Shown here: piece by piece, positions 12,158 to 27,500 of the stretch
Layout: each line of letters opens with the position of its first letter
How positions within the stretch are numbered: the stretch's first letter is position 1
Source of the DNA: Protula sp. h YS-2021
Taxonomy: Eukaryota; Annelida; Polychaeta; Sabellida; Serpulidae
Assembly (NCBI GenBank): GCA_949752745.1
Contig: OX457028.1
Span: 25,735,458 to 25,799,457 of the forward strand
DNA: 64,000 nucleotides
Reading direction: 5' to 3'
Made by a program: the position numbers and the translations under genes
The notes under the pieces: model-generated
Databases searched by the model: none
Told to the model about the DNA's origin: nothing
The model's input: only the letters and a program-made list of their open reading frames with translations

Positions 12158-13698
12158 GCCAACCGTTCCTTCAGGCGTTCCAGTACTCCAGTTCCGGTGG
12201 GAACACAAACAGCATCTCCTTGGGGCAAGCTTGGGTTCAGTTTGGTTGGCAGAATCCAGTCGGCATTGGAGTAGCTGTCCCTTTCTTTCCGCAAGGATAT
12301 TTATTTTCTTGTTTTGCTGTGCTGTTGAAATAGGAAGTTGTTGGGATATTCACCCTGTATCGTACTTTTTATCATGGTTAAGAAAGTGAAAATTTTGACA
12401 CAAAACCGACTTTTAAATAATCAGAAATTGCAAGGACTTAAGTTTATAATCATTTACACCACCAACCAACCACTATAGAATTGAATGCGTGAAACGTTCG
12501 GATTTAAAGTCCCATATTTTTCAAAATACCATGCTTGACTTACAAAGTGTGTCTGACTTGTAAAACTACGAAAGGGGTTCACAGGTAAACGTTAAAACTA
12601 AAGGCAAGCTATTTTTAAATTTTTAAACTGCTTTGGCTCATGCAAATCCATGATTGGCTTTAAAACTTTCGAAAATGGAAAAAAAGTAGAGTTTAAACAG
12701 TAAAATTTCTTTTGCAGTGGTTCTAGACTCAATGCACTATAGAAACTACATAATAATCTAAAATTCTGCTGTCAAAAAGCTCTGACCTTGATTTTCAAGA
12801 ATAACCTTTTACGTTTCGATTTGAAAAGTACCAATTTTGATAGATTAAATGTTAGCAGTCCAGAAATGTTATTATTTATAACTTTATAGCAAAAGACTGA
12901 TGCCAAAGATAATAATTATGCGACACCTTTCCCTCAAGGTTAGCAAATTTTTATCAGCATCTAAAAGCTAAGTGTACACGGGTGAATTAGAGAGACAGAC
13001 CTATTAACAATTCGTATTTGATGCCTCAAAAGTGCAAGATAAATGAAAGATGTTAGTATGGTCAGTAAAATGCAAATTGACTTCATCTTTTCATTTTTAC
13101 CAACAATGATTTTATAATATAATCGGGAATGTTATTCTTATAAATATATGCCAACATAGACGCTTTGCATAAGGGAGGTTTGTAATAAATGGTTTCAATT
13201 ACAGAAATTTAACCGAGGTACCACCGCATTCAATCAATTTTCTGTCCATTTAACTGCTGTCTACATATTTGTGGCTGTCCCGGCCACACGATCTAGATAA
13301 AACAGTTCTTATATACATATTTAAATTCATAAAAAACATACTGTACATGCAAAGATGTAATTTAAGAATGGGTAATATGATTAAAGCATGTGGCTTTTTC
13401 TGCCAAAAATCTAATTATGCAGTGACAAACTATACCATGAGTCCATATTCATTCATGGCGTGTAACGTCGAAATACTTTGATCGCCAAATTATAATTCTC
13501 CGCCAAAAAAGATAAAGGTATGCAAGATTTACGTTGTTATAAAGCCTAGTGCAAGTGATTTAACTGTGTCATTTTACATATTTTATTTCAAATCCTTCAA
13601 TACTTAGCTAATTACTTCAAAACGTAGGTGCTCTCCGAAGCGTTGCACATCCTTCATGAAAACATTATGCCGTTACTTATGACAAGCCATTGCAATGC

Positions 13699-13809
<111 letters not shown>

Positions 13810-16800
13810 CATTAACAACGTGTTTCCACGGTAGAATCTGTGGACCCGTCATTAGGACTCGCTCTGTATGTTGCATGCAAATACAAATATGCATTGAATA
13901 CTTAAATATTATGCAATACCCCAATATGTAATACAGACAAAGAGCGATAATAGACATATAATTAAAAGCATATGCAACCAACCACTCGATTGCTACATTG
14001 TCTCTATGTTGGTCTTTAAACAATTTCTTTGCATAAACAACTAAAATGTGCGCCGTTTACTTGGTTTATTCAGGGCATTTTATGTCTAATGAAGATAAAC
14101 TGAAATTACCTCAACGAAAATCGTTTGAGTTTGCAAAAGAGAAAATCTACGCTTTGATATGGGAAGGAGCATTTGGTGCATATAAACCTCCAAAAAACCC
14201 TGTTCAAAAACAGGCAGATCTGCTAAATATCATATGAATTCAACTCTCTCCAAAACGTACAGATAGAAAACTTAGTCCAGGACCAGACCTTGGGTTTTAT
14301 AGTAGTCGTACCCAAAAAAACTGTGGTAACAAACCAACGTATTTTAGGTGATGGTGTGACTAGTTCTAGTTTACCTGTGAAAACCTAAAACCTGAGACAA
14401 GATTTAGTTTAAAAAGAATTAATTGTTAAAGGTTTTTTCAAGGATGTTCAGTGTTTAATGCTAACAGGTTTCAAATGCAACAACAGGTGATTATGCTTTT
14501 CAAAGGATCGATTCGTACTAAATATCTACTTGACGTGGAACGAATAATGCAAATACAAATTTCAAATTCCTTCGATGAAACGACGCATCCGGAAGTTTGT
14601 CATTCTAACAACACATTCTGAAAAAGCATTTTGTCTACACAGTGACTTCAGTTGGTTTATTCATTTCATCTAAATTCTATTCTTAAAACGCTTCCTAAAA
14701 AGCGTTAAATAGAAACTAGTTTTTCGAATAAAAGACAACAAATTACCAGTTTATTTTCATGTACTCAAGTCATAAACGCAAATCATTAGCGTTTCAATAT
14801 ACCGTTGGTTATTTGTAACTTTAATACAGGTAATTTTAAACCTTCTTCACCTACTTCAAAATGGATTTAAGTTACAACTAACGTGTTAGACATTTATAGG
14901 GTATTGAAAACGAATTGATTTGTGATGAACCTGTATGTAAAGAGTAAGTGTTGGATTCAAGTGCAATATGAGAACGGCAATGAATTGAAAATAAAAATAG
15001 GCGTGATCACCCTTAAGGAAAATCGCCTAACTGTCATTTTGGATGCGCAAGCTTTGTGCTTTGTTGAAAGTATTGTTTTAAATGGTTTCAGATGGGGTGT
15101 TGTTACATTCATATCTATATGAAGAAAGTTTGTAACTTTATTTTATTTTTAAAAAAAACAGAATTTTAGTGGTTAGTGCTATGTGTGTGACACCAAACAG
15201 CCGCGAAGGAAAGTCTTTTATGTTCGGAATTTAGACACATTGATGGCTTAAGCAGTTTCGTTGGTCTAAAGCTTTGGATGTTCGCACGATATTGTATTAA
15301 TTTGCTTAATCAAATGTCTGGATTTAAGTACAAGCATGGCTACAAATCGCATGATACTCTCCTCATGGAATGACGTTAGAAGTGTTGAGAAATGGTCAAC
15401 AATGCCCGAAAAACCCATAACTACATATGCATTTGTCATATTGTCGTAAAGGAATAAGACATCAAAATTTTAAGAATTATGCACCAGAATTTTTTCCATG
15501 CATCTAGAGTAATTTAGAACATATATGAAAACAGATTTTGTTTTGTAGACTATAAAAGGGCATAAACACAATTTTATTACGCATTTAATATCTCCATTCA
15601 GAGTTTATTTCAAGACATTAAAATCCACATGAGACCTTTAAGCATACGAATATCATAAGCGGGATACAAAGCAGCAGTTATGATAGTCCAATCGTTTACT
15701 AATCGATTTATATATTCACTTTCCTGACAACGGAAAGCCGATTTTACATTTGCATTTGATATATCGACTAGTGTTTGGTATTTCAATTACCATTTAAACA
15801 TTTGATTGCCCGTTCTGCCCATTTGTTCAGGCTTTACTCAAGATACCTGACGCGAATTTTTTATAGCATATAGCCCCACCTATCACTGAAACCCTAACTC
15901 TAATCTGTCCCTATTAAAAAGTTTCTATTTTGCAAATTGTTAATATGGTTTATTTTCATTTATTTTATCCTAATGTTGTTATTAATATTCACGGTCCTCA
16001 AATTAATTTCCGTTGTTGTTTTCCAAGACGATATATTTTTCTTAATTTCGTGATAAATTTATTCGCTGTCTTTTGATGTTGGCACCGTTCACGATTGTTT
16101 ACGTTTTTACTGCTGTTAATTATTATTTTATGGATGTTGGCATCATTACCATCCACAATTAAGTTATAAAGATGCTTTCTTTATAATTGCATTAACAATA
16201 GTGATCCAATTAAAACTATGGTATCAATTCCAGACAGTGGTAAAGGGAAACACATCCGTTATTAACATAACTCTATCATGTTCTCCATCATATACTAAAC
16301 GGGTCTTCACTACCATTGCATATTGATATAGTCGCGTGCATTTGGTTGCTTGATAAATAGCAAATAAAGTTGCTATATCTGAAGATAAACGTTCAAGTAT
16401 AATACATACAGTGTTAATGGGTTCTTAAAATGACATTCTCACTGTCATAGGGTCATGTAACAAAATTTTCCATTCTGATAACTTATAAAAGGGCTGTTGA
16501 TTTACTTAGTGTTGTATCGTTTACCCCATCAGCCACAACACCTCCATTGAACCCCTTTTCGGTCTATTCTATAGCCCCATTTAACACAGTGTAGCGATAT
16601 TTAAGTAGTATTAAGACTTTCAAATGTAAGTTCTCAGTTTGGCCTTTGCATATTTCTACGGTAGATGGTTACGTAAATTAAATGAACACTAAACGAGCTG
16701 TTTTGTGAGATTTAATATACACACAAAAAAAACACATTTTTTTCGTAGAAAGAAAAGCTGTTTTGACTTTTGAAATAAAAAACAATCATTCTATTGATTA

Positions 16801-17171
16801 AATAAAACACTGTTTGCATTTATTGCATCAATGTTTTGCAGGTGGCTAAGGAATTATATTTTTATACCTCGTCCGAGTGTCATTTGAGCCATATTCTTCA
16901 AGATTTGAAATATAACATCTCATAAAATATTGAAATTTGTATCTTCTATGAAAATCTACTTATTGATGAATTAGCATTCAATTAAAATTTCGCTTTGCAT
17001 ATGTTCAACGTATAACTTCCATAAAACGTTGACATTTCCACTTGGAAACTAATGTGGTGGTTTGCTTGGCATGCACAACATTTTTTAACGGTTTAACATT
17101 GACACATTACCAAGAGTATGTATGTATACATACGCATATGTATGTAGCTGTATGTGTGTGTGAAAAAGGGG

Positions 17172-17218
17172 GAAGAAAGAAAGAGAGAGAGAGAGAGAAA
17201 GAGAGAAGAAAGAAAATT

Positions 17219-17265
<47 letters not shown>

Positions 17266-17268
17266 GAG
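17172..17268. repeat. (GA)n/(GAAA)n purine tract
   Basis: A purine-only strand for almost 100 bp: GA units followed by about a dozen GAAA units. Confidence 0.95.
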
Positions 17269-18499
17269 GATGGGGAAGAGACTGGTGAAATGTAATTGCG
17301 CTGAAAAGACATAAATTTTGGGTACTCCTAAACAATACTGTTGGTGTCCCTATAGTAGGGGTGACCCCTGAACTATATATGCGGTCTTCAGCATAATAAT
17401 TAAGAAGTCGTATACGAGAGCATACTATATCAGCAGTTTCACTAATCTTTTGCTAAAGTACATACTAAGGAATGTTACAAAGGAATAAGAACTTTTTCTT
17501 GATAAACAGAAATGGCTAGACCGTTGTTTCTTACTTTTAATATATTGGCACCTCGTTACCATATAAAATTTATCTTTGCAAAGCGTAATTAACTTCTATA
17601 CTAGATAAAACTGTAAATCACAATACATGTATTTAAAGGACAACAACAAAGACCATTTTACATATTGGACAACATAAATATTTCTGATATGCTGAATCGT
17701 TATTATAAACCTCGAAAGTGAAAAAAACCCAGAAAAACTTGAAAGCATACTAATGAGAAAAAAGCATACTGATGATATAATAAAATGTATAATTGTTTCA
17801 AAATAGTTTAATATAACATGGATTCAACAGTCAAATACCAAATTATAAGGTTCAGAATATAATGCTTTGCAGAGTCGTTCATTAGGATGATATGTTTAAT
17901 AACGACCAGAGAAAAAATTACCCTTGAAGTTTCTTTAAAGAATATTTTACACTGTGTTGTCATTTAAACCAAACCAACGCCTTAAAAATTCATCTAAAAT
18001 ATTCAAGAACAATTACAAAGCTCAGTACGGTAGTTACTTTCGTGCCAACAAAACCCGCTTAAAATGAGTCGCTTAATTCAATTGAGCATTTCCCATGGCA
18101 TCGAATTGCTCAATCAAGCTATCTCTGTCTATTGATAGTCTTTGTTGCGACATTTCCCCCACATTTACGACTTTTCCTCAACTCATACAGCCAATATGGC
18201 ACGTTGCCTGTATCCCAATGTCATCAACTCTATTGATTCTCTGAACGCCTGAAACACAAAGCCGACGCTAAATTTATTTGTAGCATTTTGTACTGCTCAG
18301 TGGCATCTTCACGGATACAAGTCTCTCCTGTTATTTCTCTTTGCGCAGAGCCATTTGGGACATCAAATCCCACACAGCATTATTCAAAAGCAAGGCCTAA
18401 ATAATCGTCGTATAGATATTCATGGCAACGCCATGACATTGATTCGAGCCTATTTCTATAATTTTCATGGATCTATTCAGTGACTTGTTGTCACAAAAC

Positions 18500-18726
<227 letters not shown>

Positions 18727-18939
18727 TAGGGTATGGGATTTTATTCAATTTTTGACATGCAATGCAGCTGGGAATAATTTTGTAATTATTCCGCAAATAT
18801 GTCCTTTTCTTCTTTTTCACATTATTTTTTTTGTTTTGATGGTTTTCAGACTACTTCTACCATATTGTTTGACGTTAGAATGCAAAATTTCTCACACGTT
18901 CAGAGAAGAAAAGGTTATCGCAAAATACGCAAATCATAT

Positions 18940-19560
18940 TCGTTTCGATGGTCATGGTCAAGGTCAAATTAAGTTATTTTTCTACAAAAAGGAATCCAAA
19001 AAACTTCTTCCACCTTAAGAGTTGGTGGAGCTTCGCATTTGGCACACTGGTATATGATCACAAGGTCAAGCCTAAACCGTAAAAATGTCTTTCCTGTGAA
19101 TTTAAGGTCAAGGTCAAAGTTATTTAAAAACGGGAAAAAGCGCTCAAATAGTACTTCGAATATATAAACCTTGAGTAGAAGGGCGTCCTGCATCCTGAAT
19201 CTTGATCTTCAGAGTCAAGATCAAAGGTCATTTGACATATTACGATAGAATCATTAGATTGAAAACGATAAAATGAAAAGGGTAACAGATTTTCGACCCT
19301 TTGGACCTAAACGACGTTACATAAAAGGCACCTCGGTGACCTTGACTTTCTTGGTTACCCCCTGAAAACCTTAAGTTGACCATTAGCTTGAAAGCGGATA
19401 GTGATAGAGCGATTCTGAGATCATTTTCCACCCTTCACAAACGACACAGAAGGGGTATCTGGGTCACTTTGGTCTTTTCGGTGATAATGCAATAAAAACA
19501 TTTCTTTCCTTGGTTTTTGCAACTAGGTCATTTCACTATGTAGCGGAAATCGGTCTAGTT
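18940..19560 (+). repeat. Third AGGTCA half-site array
   Basis: GGTCAaGGTCAAA motifs occur at about 18953 and 19087. GAAAACGATAAAATGAAAAG, TTTTCGACCCTTTGGACCTA and GGCACCTCGGTGACCTTGAC phrases match the 880-1660 family in the same orientation. The terminal phrase (TCGGTgATaATGCAAtAaAa and TGCAACtAGGTCATTtC) corresponds to that at 1581-1650. Confidence 0.8.
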
Positions 19561-22500
19561 TTTTCTTGTTATTTTATTTGCATGATATCCTTTTGATGAA
19601 GGAATTCCGTTTTCTCCTCTTTTTATAATTTTATATTTTCGGTTGCTTTGATGATCGCGGGTACCACAGTTTCACTTGTTTACAGTCACATGTATTCATC
19701 AGTACCATCTACAATAAATATCTGTCACTTTAACGGTTTAAGCTAACTAGAAATATGACAACAATACATGTAATCACCACTAATTTAATAATATCTAAAA
19801 CATAAAATTGAATAAAAATTCTGTTTCAGCAAAACCGATTTCGCAATCGAGTTACGAAACTTGGGAGCGAAAAACCGTTAACCCGAAACCTTAAAATAAC
19901 ATAGAACTTTGCTATTATTAATGTCCGACGCCAATTTCATGACCAATGATCAAAAACTAAAAAAAGCTGCAAAAAAAACATTTTTGCTCTGGTCTCGACT
20001 ACCTTATATAAAATGTCAAGAATTTGTAATAGAAGACTCTATTTTAGCAAGGATGTTTCACTTTCTCAAATTGAGAACACCTGGCGGATCGTCCAAATAA
20101 AAATAATATCTTATTTTATGGCGATCCAATGAAAACTGTACTAGCAGTACCATTTAATCAAAATTTACCTGTGGGCGGACAAACTTAAAATATAGTCACT
20201 ACGAAAATGCTTAGCCTGCTCCATCTCTTTTTGTCAGGACTTTATGAATCTGGCTTGACAATCTTTCGCAATACCCTTTACTACAAAACTCTTTCAGTCT
20301 CTAAGTAAATGAATAAACTGTCATTTTTATGCATAAAAACAGTAATATTTAATCAGACTTGTTTGATTGTCCGTTATTTATTTCTATACCGATTTGATTA
20401 TAATTCAAAGTAGACAGAATACACAGCTTATTTAATTGCTCAATACACGAGTCTAGCAAACAGTAGATCAATAACATTCCTGTCAAAGCGCTGAGGATAC
20501 CTTGCACTCAGAAGCAAGCTAAAAAGTATTGTGAGTATACTGTTTTCTGCACATTGCGTACCGGACAGGAGTTTTCTTTAATGTATGTTTTACAGGGGCC
20601 TCTGTGTACTGCGAATTGCAGGTGGTGGGCAGGGGAGTGCTATTACGAATTTGCCGGGATATATATTTTAAAATCAACGTAACTTATCAGTTTTATCAAA
20701 TTAAGAATTAATGTTAAAATCAGCAGTATTACTGCCAAAATAATAAAAACTAGATAAAATAACGTCATAGTGACGTCACAGCTGAAAAGTAGATCACCAA
20801 ATAATTCTTCGCGAAAAAGTATTTTTATAACGTATCTACTGCAAGGCTGCAAGTGAAAGTGTAAGTTTTCAAGATATTTGGATGTCACAATTGTATGACG
20901 TCATTAGACGGTGATGATGACGCCATGGATCAACACTATTTCACGTTGATTCAGAAGCAATGACCTGCAATGCTTGTGACGAATTTCATTTTCATCGCCT
21001 AACAGTTTCGGAGAAGATGTATGGAAACGAAAACAAAAAAAAAAAAAACGAAACAAGAAAACATGAGAAACCTTCGCAATGCCCGGTTACGCTATATCTA
21101 ATTAGGACTTTGTCCCAGGTGTAAACTAACCAGTAAATGTAGTGTATTTAGCTAAATCGCTAATGAGGCAGCTGTGAAGAAGGTGCGTGGATATCAAAAT
21201 CTGAGAAGTTTTAGTCCAGACTGACACCTAATCTTTTCAGAAAATACATAGCATAAATGCAGAACAATATCCACCTCTCCCCAATCCTGTCTATCTGTTT
21301 CAACTGGGAAAGTTTTACCTTCACAGTGTAATCGAGTTCATACTGGAAAGCGCTTTTCTCTTTTTTTCTTACAAATGGTTTCTGTTCAAAAACGCCAACA
21401 AATCTCTTGAAAGACGAGAACAGCACATTTACGTGACTGTCGGGGAATATCCATTCTGGCACTGTATGAAATTTTGAGACAAAAGATGCTTTAGATGTTG
21501 TGTTTTATCGATAATAATTTTACACCGCACATAAACGACAACAAAGCAGGACGAACACCAAACATTGTGTGCTTATATAAGCAACCAATGTTTGTTTTGC
21601 ATTTCGTGTTGCACGAGGTAAGAAACTTGCTGGTTGTTGGTAGAAAGGTAGGAATGCATAAAAGGACTCTGTATTATATTTTCCTTTAACTTCCTCCCTC
21701 TCCCTCCTCTTTTTCGCTCGCTTTGGAATGTTTGAATGCATACACCCACTGATTTTTCTTTAGATGAAAGAAATCAGCGAACTTTTTGAATTGTCGAACT
21801 TAAGTGATCTTCAAGTAACTTTTATTTTCGCGCAATATTTTTTCGATAAAATTGCTTTTATAGGAAGGGTGTTTCTGAATTAAGCAGGTTTTGGGCGCCT
21901 AAATTCTTTGCGGTCTTCTGCTGAACATTTTAGAAAAAATCATAGGTTATAAATTTAGCAGTTCAGACGAGTCAGATCAAATAATCCCTTATTTTATAGA
22001 TATATATTATCTGGAAATAAAAAATAATTATTTGATTGATCAGATGCTGATACAATTATGTGCTATAAAATAACTATGTTGTAATAACAATTAGTTCATA
22101 TTATGAAATAAATTTCGGCACTATTACTGTGCAAGTGCTATGTGCTTATGGTGCAGTAACTCGAAATATCTGTGTCGGCAATCTCTATTCTATTTAGATG
22201 ACGATTTTGAAAATACATCACAGCATGACGCCTTTTAAAAATCTACGTGTTAGCTTCGTTAATAAGCCATTTGTTTCTGAGTTTCCGATACAAGTTTGCT
22301 CTATTCCTACGTATCTAGTAGTGGAGAGCTATCGTGACAGTAGAGAACTTTAAACGTCAAAAATTAAAAAAAGCAAAAACCAATGTTTTTGTCTCAGAAT
22401 ATCTCTAGTTATCTAAAGATTTATTTCCTGGATAATTCTTTCAAAACTGGTATAAAAATTAAATTACTAAGTTTGCTTTATTTTTCTTAAAACGCTAAAA

Positions 22501-23418
22501 CACTTTATATCTCCCAAGTAACTGCTATTTCTTGTCAGTGAGCGGACAAATGTTGCTAGCTATCAATTTACTGCCATGTGTACTTTTTCTTAGCTAGCTG
22601 CTTTATTCTCCACAATGAACTATGTGCTAAGATTTGTTAGATGGTTATGATATAGCAGAAATTAAAGATACATGTGTTTCGGTTGCCCTTTCACTGTCTT
22701 TGAAATACATCAAAATCAAGCAAAATGTTTGTAAACATATTTATATTTAAAATCAGAAAAAAATAAGTAAAATAAACGCTATATAGATATTAGATTTCAC
22801 AAGAATGTTCTTTTATTTGTGTTTGTATTTGTGCTAGCTGGATAACTATTATTTCTCTTTGGTAATATAATTTTCTCTTCCTAGCTAGCGGGATTTATAA
22901 AGAAACAAATATTTGAGGCAGTAGACATTTGGGTGTCCTCCTGTCTCTGCGATTTTACTATTATTTTAGAAGCCTCCCCTTTACCTCTCGTAGTTGCATA
23001 AGCACACCCGTTTCTGTACATATTAAACAATCCTGCAGTATCAAAAGTTTTCATTTCTAGTATATTCTTGAAAACCATACCTCAGAAGCCTAGCGTATGT
23101 CTGCGAGTGTCTTTTCTCAATACAGCAGACAATTGTTGCTCATTTCTGTCCGTAAGAAATCGACAGGAATGTAACTTTTTATATGAAATATTGAATGCTA
23201 GCCAATCATTTTTATATATCGGCTTCTTCATTCAAAGATTTTTCAGTAAGTGCTATTGTTTTTTGGATCACTAATTCATGCGTAATACACAACGTATTCG
23301 CTTCTGTTTCAAAGTCTTTGTCTCACATTTTCTATCTATCTTTCTTCCTTATCTGAATTTCTCAAATAATTTTTACTAAAGGAGTGAATGACAATGCAAC
23401 TAATACTTTCTTTATGCT

Positions 23419-23850
23419 AATTAACGCTTGACAAGCCTTTGGCTCGCAAGGGTTATATGAATTTGTGCGAGCAGCCGTTCGTCCTTTTTTTCTTCTTGAC
23501 AGTTTTCTGATTTTTTGTGTCTTCTTCTCTGACACTATGGGCCCTAGGACCATGAAACTTGGATACTTATGAAGAGCTTGATCTGAACGTGTGCATGTCA
23601 CTTTTTATTTTCTTCTTCGATTTCGTTTTCTATGTTAAAACGCCGTGTGAAAAGAGTGTATTTTTGCAAACAAATGCGAAGTATTTAATGTACAGCACGG
23701 AACACCACACAGTTGCTCAGCTTTGTGCGAGTTCTCACTGCGTAAACAGATAACACTGCGTATGCCTGATCAGTCAATGAAACTTCAAGTCAACGAAAAC
23801 CAAACACTACTCGGTTTATAAGACGTATTCAAGCTGTGCCGTTTACAATA
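23419..23850 (+). mobile_element. TTAA-flanked non-autonomous element, copy 1 (3' end missing)
   Basis: Starts TTAACGCTTGACAAGCC, then GGGTTATATGAATTTGTGCG and ACACTATGGGCCCTAGGACC, and runs to TATAAGACGTATTCAAGCTG. About 80% or more of this can be followed in copies 2 and 3. The copy seems to stop around 23850, short of the expected 3' terminus. Confidence 0.8.
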
Positions 23851-23924
23851 TTTTACACTTGGGGCAACGTCCCAAGGAGATTTTGCATTTCCGCGAATTC
23901 CGTACATTTCTCTTTTCTTTTTTA

Positions 23925-24545
23925 ACACTTGACAAGCTGTTTGCTTGCAAGGGTTATATGAATTTGTGCGAGCAGCCGTTCGTCCTTTTTTCTTTTTTAA
24001 TCTTTTTCCGATTTTTTTTTGGTCTTCTTCTTCTCTGACACTATGGGCCCTAGGACCATGAAACTTGGGAATTATGAAGAGCTTGATCTGAGCTTGTGCA
24101 AGTCACTTCGTTTTCTTTGTTAAAACGCCGTGTGAAAAGAGTGTATTTTTTGCAAGTAAATGCGGAGCATTTAACGTACAGCACAGAACACAGTTGCTCA
24201 GCTTTGTGCGAGCTCTGCGTAAATAGCTAACACTGCGTATGCCTGGTCAGTCAATCAAAACTTTAGTCAACAAAAACCAAACACTACTCGGCTTATAAGA
24301 CGTATTCTAGCTGTGTCGTTTGCTAATATATTTAACTGGTATTACGTTAACAAGTTTTTTCTTGACAGTGGTCTGATTTTTTTAGAATATTGTAAGCCGC
24401 ATACATGCCGTGCCTTAAGCTCTGTACATAGTTGTATAACACACTGTATGCATGTTGTAAAATACTTTATATTATACAAGAAATAATCCAATGGAAGAAC
24501 TATTTTTGCGTTTTATTTTTGCGAAGTGTTTAACATTTTGCTAGC
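23925..24545 (+). mobile_element. TTAA-flanked non-autonomous element, copy 2
   Basis: Begins TTAACACTTGACAAGC with the same internal phrases as copy 1. Its 3' end (ATGGAAGAACTATTTTTGCG to GCGAAGTGTTTAACATTTTG) matches the start of the inverted copy at 42293. It lacks coding capacity. About 150 bp before the end (24330-24480) differ from copy 3, suggesting an insertion. Confidence 0.8.
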
Positions 24546-27500
24546 GAAATACAGTTCTAGTTTATTTATTTATTTATTTTTTATTTTGGTCATCTTTGCA
24601 TTGAAACATTATATTTCACTTCTTTATTTGATAAGGAAAATCATGTTTTTAAATAATCCTTGGTTGCACTTCCTTAAAACTCTTGGCCTGAACCCGGCTT
24701 TAATATCTCCAGCTGCGTTAATGGTAAAGAGTTTAATTTAACCGCAAATGGAACGGCGTTGCTACCAAAACAGATGACCGCCGCAGAGGTTGACTGTTGG
24801 ACAACAACGATGGAACGAGCCACTGATCCCGAAGTTGTATTAGTGGTTCGAATAAATTTCGCCTTTTTCTCTCAACAAGTACGTTCAGCTTTGTTTCTTG
24901 ATAATGAAAGCCGAACCAGCAATACCTTTTTTGTATGTCAGATTTAGTTTAATTAAAGACTGTATTTCGTTTCTTACAGAACGACCCAATGAAAAATGAA
25001 GGGGTGTGCAAGTTGCGTGGGCGATAATATGTTGTTTGTGTTTTGTTTCACAACCATTTGCACTATGATGAAAAGTGCCCCATTACGTAATCTTTCATTT
25101 TATATAGCCGATTTGACCATTGTGTTTCTGGCGTTTTTACCTGTAGTTTACAATGCCTGGATTTGAAATTTTTATGAAGCTCGCAGCAGTTTTTTTAGCA
25201 AAAGAAAAAACTTTCATCTCAATAAAACATGGGATTTGGAAGAAAAGTTGGTTTATGGTTTAATCATGAATCAACTTTTTTCTGGTTTAGCAACACTCTG
25301 TTATGGAGATGCAACTTCATAATGCACTCTTCCATGTTTTGCATGTCAAATCGTCGATTTGCTTTTGCGGTTGTTCATTAGGCGACAACAGCACAAGGAA
25401 ATCCATATCATTCTATATGGAAGGTTGTTATTATTATTTCATTTATTTATTTGTTTGATTTTTTTCCTTGTTTTCGGCCTGTATTACTTTCCATTATCGC
25501 AGGAAGTTGTTGAGGTTAATTAACTACTGGTGTCCAGCAATGTTCAGCATTAAGACTTCGGCCAAGAAATATGCCCAATCGAAATGTAATCAAAACTTAA
25601 AAGTTATTTTGTTATTTTAAATCTATTAGAATTTAATGCATTGATTAATAAACTCGTGTCAAATTTTTGTTACTGCTGGCACGTAAAACACCTCTTTTAT
25701 GCCTAATCATACCCACCCCATTTTTGTGAACAAGTTGACAAGTGTGTTTTGCTAATGGGCCACAAGTATTGAGTGTATCATGCAAAACTTGTCCCTCACA
25801 TATTGCTAAATATAGACCTAACAGACAGCTCATTAAGAGCACGAAATGCTGAAGGATTTAGACTTTTGATTGCAAGTAGTGGGGAGGTTGTTCAGTTTGT
25901 GCCGTTTGGCTATGAGTGGCATCTTTGACATTGAGAGTGGTGGCAAATCGGCAAGCTAGTGCACCGTCTGATTGTATTAGATTCAACAACAAAGACCTAA
26001 GGCTGTTTATAGAGCTTTGGGGCTAACTGACTGAGGAGTAGTGAAAAGTAGAATCCACTGTCAATTCAGGTTTATGAAAATATTGCTATTAAGTGTCAAC
26101 TATGATGCATTGAAATAGATTGGCACTTGATTTTTGCTAGCAACTGATGATCGTGAAACTGTAAAAACTTCGTAAATCATTTTCTATGTGGTGTGAATTT
26201 CTTTTTTTTTTCCACATTAATACTATACACTGGTCAAACCCTTTAATCCATCACATTTGGAAAATCAGTGATAAAAATCTGTTTTTGTTTCTAAGTGTGC
26301 ATTGCTAGTGTCGTTATCTATAACTTAACAAAAGTGATTAGTCAACACATGATAATATGTATTTGGTTTAGGGAATATGCAGTCGGTACATTTTCTGATC
26401 AGACTGACCTACAAACGCTGTACAAATATCTATAGAGTGAAGTAATGTGTAAGATCAGCAGATTAGTGCGATGCCGTTGGTGAATGGATAACTCGATTCA
26501 CAACACAGAGAATGTACTTTTGTGTATGTAATGATTAGTGGCTCACTGATTTCTGAGGTGCAGCAGATAGTTTCTCCAAGGCACTAACGTTTCTTCTTTT
26601 TTGTGTGAGTGTGGAGAAAGTAATTGACGGGCTGATCTCCATTCAGTGCTTAGGCGATAGGTTTTAAGAGTGGAGTGCAGAAAGAAGGTGGTCATTGCTT
26701 CTTGCAACTTTCTGTTTGACCTGCGGAAGTAACAGACAGAAAATTATTATAATGATTCTAGACTTTCGAATGTGTTCTGTAACTGATGAATGGGCAGTAC
26801 TTTGGACATGTGAAGAATTTTCTTACATTATTACCATTCAAACGTCTCCATTCAGAGTTCTGTACGCGTTTTTAACCAAATTCCATTCGTGTGAATTACA
26901 TTTGGCCGTGATCCGTGGCATATAGATCAAGTTGTTGTTATGGCTGTGTAGCCTGTAGACAAGTGCTTCAACAACTTCACATCTCAAGGACTATGAACGA
27001 AATGTTTCTTGGAAATAGTTGCAGTGGGAGCCGAGCTAGGTGTCGGTCTTAAAGTGTCAGTACACTGCTGGGGGAGTGTTAGCAGCAAGCTGTTTGCCTT
27101 TCGGCTCGTACATAAATAACTAGCGAGAAACAGGTCACTGGCGGTAGAATAGCTTGATAGCGCCCTTTGCGTACATCTCATCGTAGTGTGATTAGAGACT
27201 ACTAAACACATCCACTCACTTGTCACTATGCAACTGCGCTAATTTGACCAACACAAACAGAAGAGTTAAATATATCAATAGAAGTGATTCTTTAGAGACA
27301 AGACGAGCTAACTGTTGAGCTGAGAAATGCAGAGTGCATTGAATATATAAATGACTTATAATGTTCTCTGTAAAAAGTTAACATTAAGTGGATGTAATTG
27401 TCTGTCTGACCTGAAGGCAAAAAGCAATACATTGATATGAAAATAGGATAATGCACTGATACATTGGCTTGTTGTTAAATGCTGAAAAGATAGCATTCAC

